This document shows, piece by piece, positions 7,799-15,996 of a DNA stretch of 64,000 nucleotides. The stretch comes from Myxococcus terminator_A (GTDB lineage Bacteria; Myxococcota; Myxococcia; Myxococcales; Myxococcaceae), in contig JBLZWL010000001.1 in NCBI GenBank assembly GCA_049194865.1, forward strand, positions 406,610 to 470,609, in the 5' to 3' direction. Position 1 is the first letter of the stretch, and every line of letters starts with the position of its first letter. The notes below the pieces were generated by a model. The model did no database searches. It worked only from the letters and a program-made list of their open reading frames with translations, and was not told the origin of the DNA. Both the position numbers and the translations under genes were made by a program.

Positions 7799-8191
7799 AT
7801 GCGCCGTGAGCCGCTGGGAGGATGGCTGTGCCTGTTGGGCCTGTTCACCGCCTGCGGGCCCGGCCTCGATGAACGGGACTCCCCCTCCGAATACCTCCTT
7901 CAGCCCCCCAGCACCGTCATCGTGATGTCCATCGCCATCAACAACGCGGACCCGGAGATTCAGCTCATCGTCGTGGGCACCGACTTCATCCCCGCCAGCA
8001 CCGTGCACGTCTCCCAGGTGGCCCTTCCCACCGAGTTCGTGAGCAACATGGAGCTGAGGGCACGACTGGACTCCTACCTCGTGGCGGGACTGGCGACCTT
8101 CCCGCTCGACATCCGCGTGGCGCCCGGCAACCCGCCCTTCTTCCAGGGTGCGCGGTCTCCCACCTACACCGTCTCGATGCCCGGTCGGTAG
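7799..8191 (+). CDS. Small IPT/TIG-type lipoprotein
   Basis: Predicted 130 residues. The start at 7799 is chosen for the AAGGAAG ribosome site eight bases upstream; an ATG at 7778 has none. The signal peptide ends in the lipobox LFTAC. The mature part is one immunoglobulin-like IPT/TIG fold (IQLIVVGTDFIPASTVHVSQVALPT). It is a short paralogue of the N-terminus of the next gene, sharing the GW(L/V)CLL...CGPGL leader and the FVS(N/D)xELRAR segment. Function unknown; such lipoproteins sit on the cell surface. Confidence 0.75.
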   Translation: MRREPLGGWLCLLGLFTACGPGLDERDSPSEYLLQPPSTVIVMSIAINNADPEIQLIVVGTDFIPASTVHVSQVALPTEFVSNMELRARLDSYLVAGLATFPLDIRVAPGNPPFFQGARSPTYTVSMPGR

Positions 8192-8269
8192 CACACGGTG
8201 CCGTTGCGCGGAAATGGGCCCCCGCGTGTCATGAAGGGCGACGTCGGCCCCGAAAAGGAAACCGTCCAG

Positions 8270-10990
8270 ATGCGCCAGGAAGTCACGCGAGGGTGGGTGT
8301 GTCTGCTGTGGGTCCTCTGTGCCTGTGGGCCAGGCCTCGAGCGCCCCATGCCCTCCGAGAAACCCGACGCGGGGTCCCCTCCCTCGCAGGTGGAGCGCCC
8401 CTCCTCCATCACCCTGGGTGAGGTGCTCATCACGAACGTGGAGGGCACCGAGATGAGCATGCAGGTGCTCGGCGTCGGCTTCGTCCCGTTCAGTCGCGTG
8501 CTCCTGGACGAACAGGGCCTGGAAACCACGTTCGTGAGCGACACGGAGCTGAGGGCCCGGGTTCCCGCCTGGCACCCCACCATCAGGTCGGACTCCTTCT
8601 TTGAAGTATGGGCTCCCTCGGCCAGCGGTCAGTACCGGGACGGCATCAGGTCCGCCCGAATCCCTTTCACCGTGTCCCCTCCCCAGCTGACCTCCGTGAC
8701 ACCCGACACGCTCGAATCGGAGCCCGCGGAAGCTGTTCAAATCACCGTGAGAGGGAAGAACCTCCTGCTCGGCAGCCACGCCATCTTCCGCGACAGGCCC
8801 TATCCGTTGACGGTGACGAGCCCCCACGAAGGGAGCTTCTGGCTGCCACCGTCGGCCTTGAAAGCCCAGGGGGGGCGGGATGCCCTCGTCATCGAGGTCA
8901 CGCGCCCCCGCACCGCCCGCTCGGAGCCCCTTCCCTTGACGTTGACGAGCCCCGCCCCGGTCATCACCGGCGTGTGGCCTCCCACGCTGAACGCCACCGA
9001 CCTGCACCATGGCAACGCGGGCAGTGCACCCGACCGCATCATCGTCAGCGGGCTCCAGGTGCGCTCCAACACGGTGGTCAGGTGGAATGGCACCCCGCTG
9101 ACCACCACGACCTACGACGGAAAGAACCGGGTCCAGGCGCAGCTTCCCATCACCGCGCGAGTGCAAGTCGGCACCGTCCAGGTGTCGCTGGAGACGCCCG
9201 GCCCCGACGAATCAAAACAGTCCTCCAGCCATGCTCTCGCCGTGAGGTCCGAGCCCGTGCTGCATGCCGTGTCCCCGGCCTGGGTGCTCGCGGGCTCGGA
9301 GGAGGTCTCCTTCCAGCTCAGGGGAGAAGGACTGGGCATCAGCTCGGCGCAGGCGCTCTTCTGGAACGGCCACCGCATCGAGCGGCTCTCCGGCCCGAGC
9401 TCTCAAGGGAGTTGGAGTTTCAACGTCCCCGCCGCCCTGCTGGCCCAGCCCGGCACCATCCCCGTGACAGTGAAGCGCGACTTCGACGGGGCCGTGTCCG
9501 CGCCCCTCTTCGTCCAGGTGATTGCCCAGCCCCCCTCGCCCATCGCCCACTCGCTGTTGCCTTCGGTGCTCTCCGTCGGCGATGCGCCGGGTCTGCTCTA
9601 CGTCATGGGCACCAGCTTCACGCCCCAGTCCGTCATCCTCGTGGACGGACAGGAGCGCCCCTCCCGCCTTCACGGCCCGTCGCAACTGTCCATCCAGCTC
9701 CAGGCCGAGGACCTGGCGACGAAAGGGGTGCGCACCATCACCGTGAAGACGCCCGCGCCCGGAGGAGGCACCACCCTGCCCCTGCTGCTCGTGGTGCATG
9801 CGGAGCGGCCCATGCCCATCATCGAACAGGTCTCGAGCGACGTCGGGCAGCTCCATGCCCTCGCCGGCGGTGGCGTCCTGCGCCTGCGCGTCGAGGGCCA
9901 GGGCTTCAGCCCCCTCTCGGTCGTCCGGTGGAATGGCCAGGCGCTGCCGACCCAATGGATATGCAAGACACCGGGAACCTGCATGGCGGGCCCTGGCCCG
10001 CGGTCCACGCTGTGGGCGGAGGTCCCCGCCGACCAGGTGGCGCAACCCGGCGTCGGCCGGGTGACGGTGTTCACCCCGGGCCCCGGGGGTGGAGAGAGCC
10101 CGGAGCAGTTCTTCGTCCTCGCCGCCGCGGGACAGCCCATTGTCACCCTGAGCACTTCCGTGGTGGATGTGGGCGCGAGCCACGAGTTCTATCGCGAGGT
10201 GAGCATCTGGACGCGTGTCACGGGGGGCTCCGCTCAAGCCTCGGTCCTCTTCGTGGATGGCGTGGTGCGTGAGTTCAGCTCCCCTTCGACCTGGACCTTG
10301 AGCGAGGCGGAGGTCGCGGCCCCGCGGGTCCATGAGATACGGACCTTCACCCTGGGCGCCGGCTTGAGCGCCCCCGCCTATCTGAGAGTCCAGGGCGCCC
10401 TCCCACCCCACCTTCGCTGGGTGGTACCGGGGGTCTTCTCCCAGGGAGAGTGGGCCGCCACGGAGAAACGAGAGCTCTTCGTGACGGGAGAGAACTTCTT
10501 CTGGCTCACCGGAGGCAGCGAGCGCGCCTTGGGTACCACGCTGGACTGGGGTGACCAGTCCCAGTCCTTCGCGTGGTCTTCCGTGGCGTGGCTGGAGGCC
10601 ACGACGCTGGAGCAGGTGGGGGCCCGCCCGCTGAAGGTGTCTCGCGCCGCGGAAGGTGGAGGCGTGTCGCTGCCCGCGCTCCTCAACGTGGTCTCCGAGC
10701 GACCCGCGCCGCTGTTGACCCACCTGGAGCCCATGCGCGTCCTCAGGGGTGCGCCCGCCTTGGCGCTCCGAATCAAGGGACAGGGCATCCACTCCACCAC
10801 GGTGCTGCGCTGGCGGGACTTCCGTTCGAGCCTCAAGGCCGTGTCCTACGCCGACCATCGGCTGGAGTACTACGAGGCACTCCTCCCCGCCGAAGCGCTC
10901 GCGACAGCCGGGGCGGTGGACGTCACGCTGGAGACCAGCGGGCCGGGCGGCGGTGTCTCTCCTCCCATCCGCGTCGTCATCGAGGAGTAG
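8270..10990 (+). CDS. Large multi-domain IPT/TIG lipoprotein
   Basis: Predicted 906 residues. The start at 8270 has AAGGAA upstream, as in the preceding gene. The signal peptide ends at a Cys in the VLCAC context, so it is a likely lipoprotein. The mature protein is a chain of IPT/TIG immunoglobulin-like domains of about 90-100 residues, each with a strand such as VLSVGDAPGLLYVMGTSFTPQSVILVDG and ending near GPGGG. The fold serves binding and scaffolding at the cell surface in many bacteria; no catalytic motif is visible. The upstream small lipoprotein is a one-domain relative and the two are probably a tandem duplication. Confidence 0.75.
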   Translation: MRQEVTRGWVCLLWVLCACGPGLERPMPSEKPDAGSPPSQVERPSSITLGEVLITNVEGTEMSMQVLGVGFVPFSRVLLDEQGLETTFVSDTELRARVPAWHPTIRSDSFFEVWAPSASGQYRDGIRSARIPFTVSPPQLTSVTPDTLESEPAEAVQITVRGKNLLLGSHAIFRDRPYPLTVTSPHEGSFWLPPSALKAQGGRDALVIEVTRPRTARSEPLPLTLTSPAPVITGVWPPTLNATDLHHGNAGSAPDRIIVSGLQVRSNTVVRWNGTPLTTTTYDGKNRVQAQLPITARVQVGTVQVSLETPGPDESKQSSSHALAVRSEPVLHAVSPAWVLAGSEEVSFQLRGEGLGISSAQALFWNGHRIERLSGPSSQGSWSFNVPAALLAQPGTIPVTVKRDFDGAVSAPLFVQVIAQPPSPIAHSLLPSVLSVGDAPGLLYVMGTSFTPQSVILVDGQERPSRLHGPSQLSIQLQAEDLATKGVRTITVKTPAPGGGTTLPLLLVVHAERPMPIIEQVSSDVGQLHALAGGGVLRLRVEGQGFSPLSVVRWNGQALPTQWICKTPGTCMAGPGPRSTLWAEVPADQVAQPGVGRVTVFTPGPGGGESPEQFFVLAAAGQPIVTLSTSVVDVGASHEFYREVSIWTRVTGGSAQASVLFVDGVVREFSSPSTWTLSEAEVAAPRVHEIRTFTLGAGLSAPAYLRVQGALPPHLRWVVPGVFSQGEWAATEKRELFVTGENFFWLTGGSERALGTTLDWGDQSQSFAWSSVAWLEATTLEQVGARPLKVSRAAEGGGVSLPALLNVVSERPAPLLTHLEPMRVLRGAPALALRIKGQGIHSTTVLRWRDFRSSLKAVSYADHRLEYYEALLPAEALATAGAVDVTLETSGPGGGVSPPIRVVIEE

Positions 10991-11029
10991 CGCGCGGAGC
11001 CCCCCGAAAGGAGGGGCGACCTACCCGAA

Positions 11030-11052
11030 CGGGCAGGTGAGCACCCTGCCCG
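11030..11052 (+). terminator. Hairpin after the TIG lipoprotein gene
   Basis: An eight-base stem (CGGGCAGG with CCTGCCCG) and seven-base loop lie 40 bases after the stop. No T-run follows, as is common in high-G+C genomes. Confidence 0.45.
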
Positions 11053-11110
11053 GTTCGCCGATGTGGCGCGCCTTCGAGGCTTTTACCTTCCGCCTCGAAA
11101 GGAACACGCC

Positions 11111-12010
11111 ATGTCCACCGACTTTCTCCCCGCCCTCTCCCACGCCCTCGCCTCCGTCGTGGAGCGAGCCTCACCGAGCGTCGTCCGCGTGGACGCTCGC
11201 CGCCGTCGTGGCGCCACCGGCCTCGTCTGGAGCGCCGAGGGCCACATCGTCACCACCAGCCACGCCGTCGAGCACGAGGGCCAGCTCCAGGTAGGCCTGT
11301 CCGACGGGCGCACCGTGTCCGCGGAGCTCATCGGCCGCGACGCCAGCACGGACGTGGCCCTGCTCAAAATCGACGCCACGAAGCTCACCCCACTCGCGCT
11401 CGCGCCGCTGGAGGGCGTGAAGGTGGGCAACCTCGTCGTCACGGTGGCGCGCCCGGGGCGCACGGCGCGCGCCACGCTCGGCATGGTGAGCACGCATGGC
11501 GAGGGCTGGCGCACCCACGCGGGCGGACGCGTGGACCGCTACCTCGAGACGGACGCGGACCTGCCGCCCGGCTTCTCCGGAGGCGCGCTGGTGGACGTGG
11601 AGGGACGCTTCGTCGGGCTGCTCACCGCGGCGTTCTCGCGCACCTCGGCCGTCGTCATCCCGCACGACACGCTGACGCGGGTGACGGCGTCACTGCGCGA
11701 GCACGGAGGCATCCGTCGCGGCTATCTGGGCGTGGGGGCGTACCCCGTGAAGCTGCCACAGCAGCAGTGGGCGGCGGCGGGCGCGGAGGCGGGGCTCATC
11801 TTCCTCTCCGTGGACCCTGACGGTCCGGCGCACCGGGCCGGCCTGCTGCTCGGGGACGTGCTGGTGAGCCTGGGCGGCCAGTCGCTGCACGGCGTGGAGG
11901 ACCTGCTCGGCTACCTGGGGGACGAGAAGGTGGGCACCTCCGTGCCGGCGCGCGTGCTGAGAGCCGGCGAGGTGCGGGAAGTGCCCATCACCATCGGCAA
12001 GCGTTCGTGA
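11111..12010 (+). CDS. HtrA-like trypsin-fold serine protease with PDZ domain, no signal peptide
   Basis: Predicted 299 residues. The catalytic triad is visible as His51 (TTSHAVE), Asp81 (STDVALL) and Ser157 (PPGFSGGAL; usual family form GNSGGPL). A PDZ domain follows (about residues 205-295, RRGYLGVGAYP...GPAHRAGLLLGDVLVSLGG). There is no signal peptide or membrane segment, so it should act in the cytoplasm, unlike DegP/DegS. AAGGA precedes the ATG. It forms an operon with the next HtrA-like gene 16 bases downstream. Confidence 0.85.
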   Translation: MSTDFLPALSHALASVVERASPSVVRVDARRRRGATGLVWSAEGHIVTTSHAVEHEGQLQVGLSDGRTVSAELIGRDASTDVALLKIDATKLTPLALAPLEGVKVGNLVVTVARPGRTARATLGMVSTHGEGWRTHAGGRVDRYLETDADLPPGFSGGALVDVEGRFVGLLTAAFSRTSAVVIPHDTLTRVTASLREHGGIRRGYLGVGAYPVKLPQQQWAAAGAEAGLIFLSVDPDGPAHRAGLLLGDVLVSLGGQSLHGVEDLLGYLGDEKVGTSVPARVLRAGEVREVPITIGKRS

Positions 12011-12026
12011 GGAGAGGGGTGACGCG

Positions 12027-12941
12027 ATGAAGCTGCTGCAACAGTTCTCGGACGACCTGGAGACGCTCGTCTCGCGCGCCTCGCCCGCGGTGGTGGGCGT
12101 GGAGCACGCGCGGGGCCACGGCACGGGTCTCTTCCTCACGCCAGATGGCTATGTGCTCACCAACCGCCACGTCGTCATGCGGGGCTCTCGCAAGCTGACG
12201 GTGCAGTTGTCCAACGGCGAGGAGTTGCGAGGCTCGCTGGTGGGCGGTGACGCGCCCACGGACCTCGCGGTGGTGAGAGCGGAGGGCGGCGACTTCCCCA
12301 CGCTGCCGCTGGCCGCGCCGGAGACGGTGCGCGTGGGCCAGCTGGTGATGGCGATTGGCAATCCCTTCCGGTTGGAGCAGTCGGTGGCGCTCGGGGTGGT
12401 GAGCGCCGTCAACCGCAGCGTCACGCTGCCCGACGGCGTCATCCTGGAGGGCATGCTCCAGACGGACGCGGCCATCAACCCGGGCAACTCCGGTGGGCCG
12501 CTCATCAACACGCGAGGCGAGGTGGTGGGGCTCAACACGCTGGTGCTGCCGTACGCGCAGGGCATCGGCTTCGCGGTGAGCGCCACCACGGCGGCGTGGG
12601 TGGCCAGCCTGCTCATCCAGCGAGGCAAGGTGGAGCGGCGCTTCCTCGGCATCGCCGCGGTGGCGGTGAACCTGGACGCGGAGCATGCGCGCGACACGGG
12701 TCAGCCTCGCGCGGTGCGAATCCTCCGGGTGCAGGACGGGACGCCCGCGGACGACGCGGGGCTCCAGCCGGAGGACCTGCTGCTGGCCATCAACCGTCGC
12801 GCCGTCGGCAGCGTGGATGACCTCCAGCGACTGATGGCCCTGGCCACTGACGAAGAGGTGTCGCTGGACGTGCTGCGCAAGGGACGGCGCAAGCAGGTCT
12901 CCGCGCGCACGCGGCCTCGCGTCGAACCCGTGGCGGCATGA
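12027..12941 (+). CDS. HtrA/DegP-family serine protease with PDZ domain, no signal peptide
   Basis: Predicted 304 residues. The triad is His48 (TNRHVV), Asp79 (PTDLAVV) and Ser155 (NPGNSGGPL), fully canonical. A C-terminal PDZ domain has PADDAGLQPEDLLLAINRRAV. Like its neighbour it lacks an export signal. GGAGAGGGG lies upstream of the ATG. The two proteases are about a third identical and probably arose by tandem duplication; they may form hetero-oligomers, which is speculation. A strong hairpin follows the stop. Confidence 0.88.
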   Translation: MKLLQQFSDDLETLVSRASPAVVGVEHARGHGTGLFLTPDGYVLTNRHVVMRGSRKLTVQLSNGEELRGSLVGGDAPTDLAVVRAEGGDFPTLPLAAPETVRVGQLVMAIGNPFRLEQSVALGVVSAVNRSVTLPDGVILEGMLQTDAAINPGNSGGPLINTRGEVVGLNTLVLPYAQGIGFAVSATTAAWVASLLIQRGKVERRFLGIAAVAVNLDAEHARDTGQPRAVRILRVQDGTPADDAGLQPEDLLLAINRRAVGSVDDLQRLMALATDEEVSLDVLRKGRRKQVSARTRPRVEPVAA

Positions 12942-12947
12942 GCGGAA

Positions 12948-12980
12948 CATGGCTCCGGGTGCATGCGGCCCGGAGCCATG
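12948..12980 (+). terminator. Strong hairpin after the HtrA pair
   Basis: A perfect 12-base stem (CATGGCTCCGGG with CCCGGAGCCATG) and nine-base loop start seven bases after the stop codon. Probable factor-independent or attenuating terminator without a clear T-tract. Confidence 0.6.
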
Positions 12981-13038
12981 GATGCGCTGTCATTTCGGCT
13001 GGAGCTCGCGTGAGCCCTCACCACCCAGGCCACCGTCC

Positions 13039-13332
13039 CTAGACTCGAGTCGAGGCTTCCTGCTCCGGTCGCTCATCCAGCATCAGACGGTCCTCGAAGC
13101 ACCACACCCACGTCTCCCCTGGCTCGAACGACTGGATGACGGGGTGCTTCGTCTGGTGGAAGTGCTTCGTCGCGTGCTTGTTCTGCGATGAGTCGCAGCA
13201 CCCGACATGACCGCACTCCAGGCAGCGCCGGAGGTGGACCCACTCGGCCCCCATCTTCAGACACTCCTCACAGCCGTCGGTCCGCGCTTCGGGGTTGCCC
13301 GCCTGCTCGATGTGCTTGCACTCGGTCGCCAT
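13039..13332 (-). CDS. UBP-type zinc-finger protein
   Basis: Predicted 97 residues. The whole protein is a bacterial ZnF-UBP domain: C5-x-H7, CEEC at 21-24, WVHLRRCLECGHVGCCDSS, HATKHFHQTKHPVI and WVWCFED, giving the Cys/His pattern that binds three zinc ions. In eukaryotes the domain binds ubiquitin C-termini; the role of the bacterial single-domain form is unknown. The ATG at 13332 is preceded by GGGAGAAG. It is divergent from the MFS exporter gene. Confidence 0.88.
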   Translation of the reverse strand: MATECKHIEQAGNPEARTDGCEECLKMGAEWVHLRRCLECGHVGCCDSSQNKHATKHFHQTKHPVIQSFEPGETWVWCFEDRLMLDERPEQEASTRV

Positions 13333-13499
13333 GGTTCTTCTCCCTGATTGCCCGTCGCCCGCGGACAGGGTGTGCACGACGGCCCCGCTCATCCACGTGC
13401 CGGGCATCCGTGCGACCAGGCTCTCGCCACCAGGGTGGCTGACACCCGTGGCCCCCGGGGAGTGGCGCGACGGAGGCGCACGTCCCACGGTTGAGCCGT

Positions 13500-14981
13500 A
13501 TGCCTTCCGACACTTCTCCCGGCTCGCCGTCCGTGTCCTATGCCAGTGCGAGGGGACGCGGCGTGCTCCTGGCGAGCGTGCTCGGCAGCGGCATGGCCTT
13601 CCTCGACTCCACCGCCGTCAACGTGGCGCTGCCCGCCCTGGGTCGAGACCTCAACACGGGGCTGACCGGCCTTCAGTGGGCCGTGGATGCCTATCTGCTC
13701 ACCCTCGGCTCGCTGGTGCTCACTGGCGGCGCGCTCGGCGACGCGTGGGGACAGCGCCGTGTCTTCCTCCTGGGCGTGGTGGGCTTCACCGCCATGTCCG
13801 TGCTGTGTGGCCTGGCGCCGAACGCCTGGACGCTCGCCCTCTTCCGGGCCGCGCAGGGCATGGGCGCGGCGCTGCTGGTACCCGCGAGCCTCGCGCTCTT
13901 GCGCACCTCGTTCCCCGAAGCGGACCGACAGCGCGCGGTGGCCGCGTGGGCGGGCCTGTCCGGCGTCACCACCGCGCTGGGGCCGCTGCTCGGAGGCTGG
14001 CTGGTGGACGTGGCCTCCTGGCGGTGGGTGTTCTTCCTCAACCTCCCCCTGGCGGCGCTGACCGCGTGGGCCACGCTGCGCCACGTGCCGGACGACCGAC
14101 CCACGGGTGATGCACGCAAGCTGGACCTCGCCGGCTCGGTGACGGCCGCGCTGGGACTCGGCGGCGTCATCTACGCGCTCATCGAAGGGCCCGCGCATGG
14201 CTGGTCCGTGGCCCCCGTGCTCGCGGCGGTGTTCGGCGCGGTGCTGTTGGCCACGTTCCTCTTCATCGAAACACGCGCGCACAACCCGATGTTGCCGCTC
14301 GGGCTGTTCCGCTCGCGGACCTTCTCCGGCGCGAACCTCACGACGTTGACGGTGTACTTCGCGTTGGGCGGCGTGGGCTTCCTGCTCATCCTCGCGCTGC
14401 AACAACAGCTCGGGTACTCGGCGCTCGCGGCGGGGGCGTCGCTGCTGCCCATCACCGTGCTGCTGCTGTTGCTCTCGCCGTGGGTGGGAAGGCTCGCGGG
14501 ACGCATCGGCGCACGGCCCTTGATGACGGCGGGGCCGTTGCTGGCGGGCGTGGGCATGGCGCTGCTCACGCTCATCCACAAGGATGGAAGCTACGTGAGC
14601 ACCGTGCTGCCGGGAGTGCTCGTGCTGGGCCTGGGCTTGAGTCTCACGGTGGGGCCGCTGACGGCGGTGGTGCTCGGCGCGGTGGAGGACCGGCACGCGG
14701 GCATCGCCTCGGGGGTGAACAACGCCGTGGCGCGAATCGCCGGACTCCTGGCGGTGGCGCTGTTGCCACTCCTGGGAGGACTCGCGAACAAGACGGGTGA
14801 CGCGTTCCTCGCGGGGACCCGTGAAGCGCTGTGGGTGTCCGCGGGGCTGTGCGTGCTGGGCGCGCTGTGCTCACTCGTCCTGCTTCCCAGGAATGTGGGG
14901 CGAGTAGAGAGAGGGCCGCCTCAAGCCGAGGATACGCATCGGCGCGGACGGCCTCACCCGAAGAACCCCTTGCATGCCTGA
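13500..14981 (+). CDS. MFS drug efflux transporter, DHA2 (EmrB/QacA) family
   Basis: Predicted 493 residues with about 14 hydrophobic segments. Motif FLDSTAVNVALPAL in helix 1 and LGDAWGQRRVFLLG between helices 2 and 3 (motif A) identify the 14-helix drug:H+ antiporter subfamily. GVTTALGPLLGGWLVD is the antiporter motif C. It probably exports a hydrophobic compound across the inner membrane. The ATG at 13500 is taken; a TTG nine bases earlier is possible. No regulator or membrane-fusion gene is adjacent. Confidence 0.88.
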   Translation: MPSDTSPGSPSVSYASARGRGVLLASVLGSGMAFLDSTAVNVALPALGRDLNTGLTGLQWAVDAYLLTLGSLVLTGGALGDAWGQRRVFLLGVVGFTAMSVLCGLAPNAWTLALFRAAQGMGAALLVPASLALLRTSFPEADRQRAVAAWAGLSGVTTALGPLLGGWLVDVASWRWVFFLNLPLAALTAWATLRHVPDDRPTGDARKLDLAGSVTAALGLGGVIYALIEGPAHGWSVAPVLAAVFGAVLLATFLFIETRAHNPMLPLGLFRSRTFSGANLTTLTVYFALGGVGFLLILALQQQLGYSALAAGASLLPITVLLLLLSPWVGRLAGRIGARPLMTAGPLLAGVGMALLTLIHKDGSYVSTVLPGVLVLGLGLSLTVGPLTAVVLGAVEDRHAGIASGVNNAVARIAGLLAVALLPLLGGLANKTGDAFLAGTREALWVSAGLCVLGALCSLVLLPRNVGRVERGPPQAEDTHRRGRPHPKNPLHA

Positions 14982-15050
14982 CGTGGGGTCGCGTCCAGCC
15001 AAGGCCTTGCGAGGCGAGGCCTCACGCACGAGCAGGCTGACGTCCCACTC

Positions 15051-15224
15051 TTAGTCAGGGTCCTTCTCCTGCACGCCGGCGCTGTTGCTCTCGTTCACGA
15101 ACGCCGTGTTCGCGTGACGGCGCTCGGCTCCCTCCTCCTCGTCGCTGGCCTCGCGCTGGAGTTCCTCGTCCTCCTCTTCAGTGCGCTCGTCGTTCTTCAA
15201 CGGGTCGGTCTTTATCTCAGACAT
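15051..15224 (-). CDS. Small acidic hypothetical protein
   Basis: Predicted 57 residues, dominated by Glu and Asp (TEEEDEELQREASDEEEGAE), with no hydrophobic segment. GGAGACGAAGC precedes the ATG at 15224, which makes translation credible. It is not a family I recognise. It lies alone between the MFS gene and the redoxin gene. Confidence 0.6.
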   Translation of the reverse strand: MSEIKTDPLKNDERTEEEDEELQREASDEEEGAERRHANTAFVNESNSAGVQEKDPD

Positions 15225-15301
15225 CGCTTCGTCTCCTTTCCCGAAGAAGGTCCGGCGGACGGTTGGACATGACAAGAGACCCGCGCAAGCCCGGCATGAA
15301 C

Positions 15302-15340
15302 ACGAAGGGCCCTCCTCCAAGGTAGGAAGAGAGCCCTCGT
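15302..15340 (-). terminator. Hairpin after the dsbD-redoxin operon
   Basis: An imperfect stem of about 13 pairs (AGGGCCCTCCTCC with GGAAGAGAGCCCT) lies 29 bases beyond the stop of the redoxin gene on the minus strand. Confidence 0.45.
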
Positions 15341-15368
15341 CACCGCCTGGATGCGTCCATCGTGCGGG

Positions 15369-15950
15369 CTAGCTCTTGTACTTCACCGAGCAGCCGTACG
15401 CCGTGGTGGTGGCCGCGGGCACCGGCTTGCCGTTGAGCACCGCGTCCACGGTGGTCTGCACGTGGTTGACCTTCTTGTCGCTCTTGCCGCGCGGGTCGTC
15501 GTCGATGGCGCCCGCGTAGCGCACCACGCCCTCGGCATCGATGATGTACATGTGCGGCGTCGTCTTGGCGCCGTACGTCTTGCCCGTCGCGCCGCTGGCG
15601 TCCTGGAGCACGGGGTACGTGAAGCCCTCCGTCTTCTTCCACGTGGCGGACTTCTCCGGCGTGTTGTGCGCCGTCGAGTCCACCGCCAGCCACACCACCT
15701 TCTTGGCGTCGAAGCCCTTCAAGGTGTTGGCCATCGTGTCCGCCTCATAGTGGCGCTTCACGAAGGGGCACTCGGGGTTGGTCCACTCCAGCACCACCAC
15801 CTTGCCCTTGTACTGCGACAGCGAATGCTCCTTGCCCGCCTCGTCCTTCAGCGTGAAGGCCGGGGCCGGCTTGCCGACCTCCGCGTCCGCGAAAGCGGGG
15901 ACACCCACGAGTACCGAGCCGAGCGCGAGAGCGGTGAAGACCTGCTTCAT
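15369..15950 (-). CDS. Exported AhpC/TSA-type redoxin
   Basis: Predicted 193 residues with a cleavable signal peptide (KQVFTALALGSVLVGVPAFA). The thioredoxin fold shows VGKPAPAFTLKDEAGKEHSL and the active-site segment WTNPECPFVKRHY, with a single Cys rather than CxxC; a second Cys is near the C-terminus (YGCSVKY). It belongs with periplasmic thiol peroxidase-like redoxins. GGAGG precedes the ATG. The gene sits 46 bases downstream of a DsbD-like gene, which probably supplies its reducing equivalents. Confidence 0.85.
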   Translation of the reverse strand: MKQVFTALALGSVLVGVPAFADAEVGKPAPAFTLKDEAGKEHSLSQYKGKVVVLEWTNPECPFVKRHYEADTMANTLKGFDAKKVVWLAVDSTAHNTPEKSATWKKTEGFTYPVLQDASGATGKTYGAKTTPHMYIIDAEGVVRYAGAIDDDPRGKSDKKVNHVQTTVDAVLNGKPVPAATTTAYGCSVKYKS

Positions 15951-15996
15951 GGCGTTCCTCCTGATAGGGCACTGCCTGACTGCGGATGACTGCGTT

